From assembly GCA_004356555.1 (NCBI GenBank), contig SMWY01000135.1, forward strand, positions 1 to 10,058: a stretch of DNA of 10,058 nt, given 5' to 3'. Within the stretch, counting starts at the first letter, position 1. Every line of letters starts with the position of its first letter. The DNA comes from Candidatus Dadabacteria bacterium. Lineage in GTDB: Bacteria > Desulfobacterota_D > UBA1144 > Nemesobacterales > UBA2774. A program made the position numbers and the translations under genes. Below, one piece after another: positions 6,631-10,058 of this stretch. The notes below the pieces were generated by a model. It saw nothing but the letters and a program-made list of their open reading frames with translations. It made no database searches and was not told where the DNA came from.

Positions 6631-6682
6631 TATACAATATGTGGCTTTGGTGTAAATTTGTAGAGTATCTCTAAGCATATAG

Positions 6683-6688
6683 TATAAT
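6683..6688 (+). promoter_or_regulatory. Candidate -10 of the SRP RNA/dnaX transcript
   Basis: An exact TATAAT lies 31 bp before the SRP RNA helix. Transcription would begin near 6695, leaving a 5' leader of about 25 nt. This is comparable to E. coli 4.5S RNA, whose precursor leader is removed by RNase P. The only -35-like sequence, TTGTAG at 6658-6663, gives a 19-nt spacer, which is long. Confidence 0.35.
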
Positions 6689-6719
6689 ATGTTTTGTAGT
6701 CATAATAAGAAACAAAATT

Positions 6720-6824
6720 CCGGTTAGTCAGGCCCGTACGGCAAGAGATTGTGAAACCCGCCAGGCCTGGAAGGGAGCAACGGTAGCAAATCCTCCTGAG
6801 CGTTGCGGATACCTGACTAACTGG
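6720..6824 (+). ncRNA. ffs: Signal recognition particle RNA, small bacterial (4.5S) type
   Basis: The RNA of the SRP pairs with Ffh to deliver nascent inner-membrane and exported proteins to FtsY and SecYEG. The conserved domain IV core is visible at about 6761-6787: CAGGCCTGGAAGGGAGCA with the GGAA tetraloop at 6769-6772. The ends pair as a 13-bp helix, 6720-6732 with 6812-6824, with a single G-T wobble. This sets the boundaries and a length of about 105 nt, and there is no Alu-type domain. It sits between tRNA-Ser and dnaX, the same order as scr in Bacillus. No U-tract terminator follows; the dnaX start codon is only 13 nt beyond the helix. Confidence 0.93.
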
Positions 6825-6837
6825 TTCAAGGTGATAA

Positions 6838-8517
6838 ATGTCCTATCTAGTACTGGCCAGAAAGTGGAGACCCAAGACTTTTGACGACCTAATAGGTCAG
6901 GACTATATAACCCAAACACTTAAAAACGCAATTTCCACCGGAAAAATAGCTCATGCATTCATCTTTTCAGGACCAAGAGGTGTAGGAAAAACCTCCACTG
7001 CAAGAATACTCGCAAAAGCAGTTAACTGTACCAACGGCCCTACCCCAGAACCTTGCTCTAATTGCTCATTCTGCAATGAAATAGCTGAAGGAAGATCATT
7101 AGACGTAATAGAAATAGACGCTGCCTCACATACCGGTGTAAATGATATAAGAGAAATTATCGAAAATATTAAATACCTACCCACATCCGGAAAGAATAAA
7201 ATATACATTATTGATGAAGCGCATATGCTCTCACAATCTGCGTTCAATGCCTTACTCAAAACACTGGAAGAACCCCCTCCACATGTTTTGTTTATACTGG
7301 CAACAACCGAAGTCCATAAGATTCCTGTAACAATTATATCAAGATGCCAGAGATATGATTTTAAAAAAGTTGCTGTTGATAAAATAAAAGAACAGCTCGC
7401 CTCTATAACGTCCAAAGAAAAGATAAAGATTCAGGATGAAACTTTATACATACTATCCCAAGAAGCTGACGGCAGCCTCAGAGATGCTCTAAGCTTAATG
7501 GATCAGTTAATTGCGACATTCGGAACGGATATTAATCATGAAGATGCATTAAATATTCTGGGCATACTGGACCGCACACTTATTAAATCAACTATTGAGG
7601 GCATTCTAAAAAAGAATCCCAAATTCTCAATCGATGTTTTAAACCAGGCTGTTGAAAAGGGGATAAGTCCAAAACGATTTGCCGAGGATTTATTAAGAAC
7701 CTTAAGATATGCGCTCCTTATTAAAACATGTGGGAAAGATTCGATAACCGATCTTTCAGACGAGGATAAAACTGCTTTTGAGGCTCTAATAAAAGATGAA
7801 AGCGTTGAAACTTTGGAGGCTCTTTTTAATCTTATGCTAGAAGGTGCTGAGAATATACAGAGGTCCTTTTACCCGCAAATGGCCCTTGAATTAATACTGA
7901 TAAAACTCTCAACTATGGACAGCATAGTGCCTGTCCAGGATATCATTAAGAAACTTGAGACCCTAAGCAAAAACATAGGTTCAACAAAACACTCAGTCGG
8001 GCGATTTGATGAACCAACCCAAGCATATAAATCAGTTCCTACTCCAAAGCAAGCTCCTAAGAAGCCCGAGAACAAATCTTCAATCAATAGAGTTGAAAAA
8101 AATACTGAAACTGAGGAAATTGAGAGGAAATCTACAAGTAGTAAAACAACTGAGGATTTCACTCAATTTGTGAAATCATCTAAACTCGTTCTTGGAAAAA
8201 GGCTTGAACAAGTTCATGAAATACTACGAGACGATTCAGTTCTAACAATAATTTGCGAGAGTCAATCAGTACAATCTGATTATTTTAAAAGAAGTGAGAT
8301 TCAAGCCACTCTAATTTCTCTTATTAAGGAGTTTTTCTCCGATAATCTTAAAATTGAAATAAAAGAGGTTAATCCACCTCCTATAAAAGATAACAAAAGT
8401 ACGGTAGAAAAAAAAGCTGAAAAAAAAGAAAAAATACAAAACGACCCTGTCCTACAAGAAGCCATTGAAATTTTTGGGGGCAGAATTATAAGTATAAAAC
8501 CTAATAATAAGGAGTAA
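6838..8517 (+). CDS. dnaX: DNA polymerase III subunit tau (and possibly gamma)
   Basis: DnaX is the AAA+ motor of the clamp loader that places the beta sliding clamp on DNA and, as tau, holds polymerase cores together. Visible in the 559 residues: the family start MSYLVLARKWRPKTFDDLIGQ, Walker A GPRGVGKT (45-52), four zinc-binding Cys (64, 73, 76, 79), Walker B DEAH (126-129), a sensor 1 ATTE and an SRC motif (168-170) with the Arg finger. The collar domain runs to about 375. A polar linker at about 380-435 is followed by a C-terminal domain ending in LQEAIEIFGGRIISIKP. AAGGTG (6828-6833) precedes the ATG by 4 nt, directly after the SRP RNA. An A7 run in the linker (codons 420-422) and A8/A8/A6 runs near the end (codons 524-532) are possible frameshift sites. 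Confidence 0.97.
   Translation: MSYLVLARKWRPKTFDDLIGQDYITQTLKNAISTGKIAHAFIFSGPRGVGKTSTARILAKAVNCTNGPTPEPCSNCSFCNEIAEGRSLDVIEIDAASHTGVNDIREIIENIKYLPTSGKNKIYIIDEAHMLSQSAFNALLKTLEEPPPHVLFILATTEVHKIPVTIISRCQRYDFKKVAVDKIKEQLASITSKEKIKIQDETLYILSQEADGSLRDALSLMDQLIATFGTDINHEDALNILGILDRTLIKSTIEGILKKNPKFSIDVLNQAVEKGISPKRFAEDLLRTLRYALLIKTCGKDSITDLSDEDKTAFEALIKDESVETLEALFNLMLEGAENIQRSFYPQMALELILIKLSTMDSIVPVQDIIKKLETLSKNIGSTKHSVGRFDEPTQAYKSVPTPKQAPKKPENKSSINRVEKNTETEEIERKSTSSKTTEDFTQFVKSSKLVLGKRLEQVHEILRDDSVLTIICESQSVQSDYFKRSEIQATLISLIKEFFSDNLKIEIKEVNPPPIKDNKSTVEKKAEKKEKIQNDPVLQEAIEIFGGRIISIKPNNKE
8096..8108 (+). promoter_or_regulatory. Candidate -1 frameshift site for a gamma-like DnaX
   Basis: The codons GAA AAA AAT form a slippery heptamer A AAA AAT within a run of seven A (8096-8102). 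A -1 shift reads AAA TAC and then TGA at 8106-8108, ending the protein at residue 423, inside the linker after the clamp-loader domains. No strong ribosome-binding-like sequence or close hairpin flanks it, so efficiency is uncertain. Confidence 0.35.
8509..8514 (+). promoter_or_regulatory. Ribosome-binding site of ybaB inside the dnaX end
   Basis: AAGGAG lies 6 nt before ATG 8521 and ends just before the dnaX stop TAA (8515-8517). Ribosomes finishing dnaX would therefore cover it, and ybaB expression is probably coupled to dnaX translation. Confidence 0.75.
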
Positions 8518-8520
8518 ACT

Positions 8521-8847
8521 ATGAAATTTGGCGGCGGTAATATAAAAAACTTAATGAAACAGGCCAGTCAGATGAAGGAGAAGATGGAAAAACTTCAGGC
8601 TGAGGCTGGAGAAAAAACTGTAGAGGCAACATCAGGCGGAGGTATGGTAACAGTTGTTGCAAAAGCTAAGGGCGAAGTAATATCTATTAAGATCGAGCCT
8701 GATATTGTACAGGACAACGATATAGAAATGCTCCAGGATTTAATAACTGCAGCGGTTAATGAAGCGTTAAACCGTGGGCAGAATATAATGAGAGATGAGG
8801 TAGCTAAAGCTGCCGGGGGCATGGGTCTTCCTCCTGGACTACTTTAA
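8521..8847 (+). CDS. ybaB: YbaB/EbfC-family nucleoid-associated protein
   Basis: This small DNA-binding protein of 108 residues matches the family length of about 105-110. The N-terminal helix is rich in Met, Lys and Gln (NLMKQASQMKEKMEKLQAEAG). It is followed by the family's beta-hairpin (GGGMVTVVAKAKGEVISIKIEPDIV) and a C-terminal helix (LQDLITAAVNEALNRGQ) ending in a Gly/Pro-rich tail (GGMGLPPGLL). Family members form dimers that coat or bridge DNA. The gene is wedged between dnaX (3 bp gap) and recR (3 bp gap), the position it holds in very many bacteria, which strongly supports the assignment and suggests a replication/repair link. Confidence 0.95.
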   Translation: MKFGGGNIKNLMKQASQMKEKMEKLQAEAGEKTVEATSGGGMVTVVAKAKGEVISIKIEPDIVQDNDIEMLQDLITAAVNEALNRGQNIMRDEVAKAAGGMGLPPGLL

Positions 8848-8850
8848 GAA

Positions 8851-9456
8851 ATGGGACAATCAGGGCTTCCAGAATCAATTTCGAGACTTATAAACGAACT
8901 AGCCAAGCTGCCCGGTATTGGTGAGAAGAATGCAACCAGGCTTGCCTTTCATATATTCAGGTCTCCCAAAACATATTCTGAGAACCTGGCCCAAGCAATT
9001 ATAGACACAAAATCAAAAGTAATCCTATGCACTACCTGCTTTAATTTTGCCTCTTCTTCACCCTGTGGAATCTGTAAAGATACGGAGAGAGACAATTTAT
9101 TAATCTGTGTTGTAGAAGAGCCGCTTGATCAGCTGGCAATAGAGAAAAGCAGAGAATTTAGAGGAAAGTATCATGTTCTGCATGGTGTAATTTCTCCAAT
9201 TGAAGGTGTAGGACCTGAAGACCTTAGGATTAAGGAACTAATCGCAAGACTTGAAAAAGAAAAAGTAAAAGAGGTTATAGTGGCTACGAACCCCAGTGTT
9301 GAAGGGGAAGTGACAGCATTATATCTATCAAAATTGATAAGGCCTCTCGGAGTAGAAGTAAGCCGAATTGCACACGGCATTCCAATGGGTGGAGATATTG
9401 AATATATAGATGAAATAACCCTTGCTAGAGCAATACGCGACAGAAAATATATTTAA
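8851..9456 (+). CDS. recR: Recombination mediator RecR
   Basis: RecR works with RecO (and RecF) to load RecA onto SSB-covered single-stranded DNA at gaps. The 201 residues match the usual length of about 200. The order is as expected: an N-terminal helix-hairpin-helix with LPGIGEKNATRLAFHI (20-35), a C4 zinc finger (Cys60, 63, 72, 75), a Toprim domain from about 83 (LLICVVEEPLDQLAIE) and the C-terminal VEVSRIAHGIPMGGDIEYIDEITL. The start lies 3 bp after ybaB with only a weak purine stretch before it, so coupling to ybaB translation is likely. No residue of the metal site is missing. Confidence 0.97.
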   Translation: MGQSGLPESISRLINELAKLPGIGEKNATRLAFHIFRSPKTYSENLAQAIIDTKSKVILCTTCFNFASSSPCGICKDTERDNLLICVVEEPLDQLAIEKSREFRGKYHVLHGVISPIEGVGPEDLRIKELIARLEKEKVKEVIVATNPSVEGEVTALYLSKLIRPLGVEVSRIAHGIPMGGDIEYIDEITLARAIRDRKYI

Positions 9457-9468
9457 ATCGCAAGAATT

Positions 9469-9474
9469 AAGGAG
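9469..9474 (+). promoter_or_regulatory. Ribosome-binding site of the MaoC-like gene
   Basis: AAGGAG is followed by ATCATGATG. It is 3 nt from the first ATG (9478) and 6 nt from the second (9481). The spacing favours the second ATG as the start. Confidence 0.7.
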
Positions 9475-9480
9475 ATCATG

Positions 9481-9927
9481 ATGCCTAGAATTGGAAGAGC
9501 GTTTAATGAGCTTAAAGTAGGCGACATTTTATCAGAAAAAATGACTATCACCGAAACACATGTCGTTAGAGCTGCGGGACTGTTCAACGACTATAATGCA
9601 CTTCATACAAACGAGCCCGATATGCAAAATTCGAGGTTCGGGAAAAGGATAGTCCACGGAGCACTAACCTTTAGTCTAATGGTAGGTGTCTACAGCAAAG
9701 TTTTCCATGACACTGATATTTCCACCGTAGAAGCCTCGATAAAATTCACGGCGCCTGTATATATAAACGATACGATAACTTTAGAATGGACTATTACTGA
9801 ACTTGACGAAAAGCCAAAATTAAATGGAGGCCTTGTAGCGCTTTCAGGAGAAATCCGGAATACTGAGGGCACTGTACAGGCAACGCTTGAGGCTAAGATT
9901 CTCGTAGGAAACGAAACTATTTTCTAG
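9481..9927 (+). CDS. MaoC-like hot-dog dehydratase, (R)-enoyl-CoA hydratase type
   Basis: The 148-residue product (149 if the ATG at 9478 is used) has the MaoC/(R)-hydratase layout. It begins GRAFNELKVGDILSEKMTIT. The catalytic motif region is FNDYNALHTNEP, with Asp37 and His42 in the D-x-N-x-x-H arrangement, followed by FGKRIVHGALTFSL, which forms the substrate pocket. Members hydrate trans-2-enoyl-CoA to (R)-3-hydroxyacyl-CoA or act on related acyl thioesters. The usual Gly before the catalytic Asp is Asn here, so specificity may differ. It lies 24 bp after recR and may share its transcript, though no functional link to recombination is evident. It closes the plus-strand run before a GC-rich hairpin. 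Confidence 0.87.
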   Translation: MPRIGRAFNELKVGDILSEKMTITETHVVRAAGLFNDYNALHTNEPDMQNSRFGKRIVHGALTFSLMVGVYSKVFHDTDISTVEASIKFTAPVYINDTITLEWTITELDEKPKLNGGLVALSGEIRNTEGTVQATLEAKILVGNETIF

Positions 9928-9962
9928 TCACTACAGAATGTAAGAATCTAGAGGAATTATAA

Positions 9963-9995
9963 GAGGGAGCGGTCGTTGATACCGCCCCCTACTCT
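9963..9995. terminator. GC-rich hairpin between converging genes
   Basis: GCGGT (9969-9973) pairs with ACCGC (9981-9985) around a 7-nt loop. After one A-C mismatch the stem continues with GGG/CCC, A-T, and then G-C and A-T past a bulged A. A long U-tract is absent (ATTGAATTTT follows). The location, between the MaoC-like stop and the stop of a minus-strand gene 9 bp further on, fits a bidirectional terminator. Confidence 0.5.
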
Positions 9996-10003
9996 ATTGA
10001 ATT

Positions 10004-10058
10004 TTAAGCTCTGGCTTTTCTTCTTATGTAAAGCACACCTAAGATCATATTGAAGATA
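10004..10058 (-). CDS. C-terminal end of a minus-strand gene with a sorting-signal-like tail
   Basis: Only the last 17 codons and stop (TAA at 10006-10004) are in the window, reading IFNMILGVLYIRRKARA on the minus strand. A short hydrophobic stretch followed at once by a basic end is typical of PEP-CTERM/IPTL-CTERM-type sorting tails, which are processed by exosortase-like enzymes. It would equally fit a plain C-terminal membrane anchor. The diagnostic motif (PEP or IPTL...W) would lie just outside the window. The frame stays open to the edge, and the hairpin at 9963-9995 lies directly downstream of its stop. Confidence 0.45.
   Translation of the reverse strand, partial: IFNMILGVLYIRRKARA

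Noticed and set aside
6661..6673. Dyad TAGAG-TAT-CTCTA upstream of the SRP RNA as an operator
   Set aside because: Five-base arms in an AT-rich gap arise easily by chance. Its position next to the candidate -10 is suggestive, but there is no second copy.
6493..6678. Open frame of 61 codons on the minus strand
   Set aside because: It runs across the tRNA-Ser gene on the opposite strand and has no ribosome-binding site. The apparent similarity to database fragments (CIWRRGRDSNPRG) is the well-known spurious antisense-tRNA peptide.
6728..6919. Open frame of 63 codons on the minus strand
   Set aside because: It is antisense to the SRP RNA and the dnaX start and has no supporting signal.
6951..7415. 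Open frame of 154 codons antisense to dnaX
   Set aside because: The sense strand encodes unmistakable DnaX motifs. The antisense frame has no recognisable domain or ribosome-binding site.
8155..8177. 8-bp perfect hairpin GATTTCAC/GTGAAATC in dnaX as a frameshift stimulator
   Set aside because: It starts about 50 nt after the A7 site, whereas stimulatory structures usually sit 5-10 nt away. The stem is also AT-rich.
1..10058. Mobile element, CRISPR array, toxin-antitoxin or defence system
   Set aside because: I found no terminal inverted repeats, direct-repeat arrays, integrase or transposase motifs, or foreign-looking base composition. All sizeable genes are core functions or small envelope proteins.

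Overview
The window is an AT-rich bacterial chromosome segment made almost entirely of core housekeeping genes. A Gram-negative envelope is suggested by several lipoprotein-type Cys motifs, an exported c-type cytochrome, a LysM/M23 (NlpD-like) peptidase and a tail resembling PEP/IPTL-CTERM sorting signals. Low G+C, short intergenic gaps and this gene mix would fit a Desulfobacterota-like lineage or an uncultured lineage such as Dadabacteria or SAR324. That placement is only an inference. I see no insertion sequence, integrase, CRISPR array or defence locus.

Layout. (1) 1-3906, plus strand: a tight run of an NlpD-like lipoprotein (5' end outside the window), apt (adenine salvage), a diacylglycerol/lipid kinase-family protein overlapping apt by ATGA, aroB (shikimate pathway) and trmB (tRNA m7G46). 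It is probably one transcript. (2) 4020-4301: a small unrecognised lipoprotein/membrane protein with a coiled coil, convergent with (3) a minus-strand pair, an enoyl-CoA isomerase-type crotonase (5664-4912) followed by a Nudix hydrolase (4877-4323). (4) 5809-6422, plus strand and divergent from the crotonase: an exported monohaem cytochrome c followed by a 66-residue lipoprotein of unknown function. (5) 6539-8847 and on to 9456: tRNA-Ser(GGA), small SRP RNA, dnaX, ybaB/ebfC and recR. This is the same order as trnSL-Ser1-scr-dnaX-yaaK-recR of Bacillus subtilis, here in an apparently Gram-negative genome. (6) 9481-9927: a MaoC-like hot-dog dehydratase closing the recR run. (7) 9963-9995: a GC-rich hairpin, then the last 17 codons of a minus-strand gene running out of the window, ending in a hydrophobic stretch and RRKARA.

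How the genes work together. The dnaX-ybaB-recR block joins the clamp loader, a nucleoid-associated protein and the RecFOR-pathway recombination mediator. The SRP RNA immediately upstream serves membrane-protein targeting. The cytochrome and its lipoprotein partner look like a small periplasmic electron-transfer unit. The crotonase and MaoC proteins point to acyl-CoA metabolism.

I did not find a clearly new multi-gene system. The points most worth a second look are: an in-frame A7 slippery site in dnaX whose -1 shift would end the protein at residue 423, close to the size of E. coli gamma; the 13-nt junction between SRP RNA and dnaX; the cytochrome c/lipoprotein pair; and the sorting-signal-like tail at the right edge.
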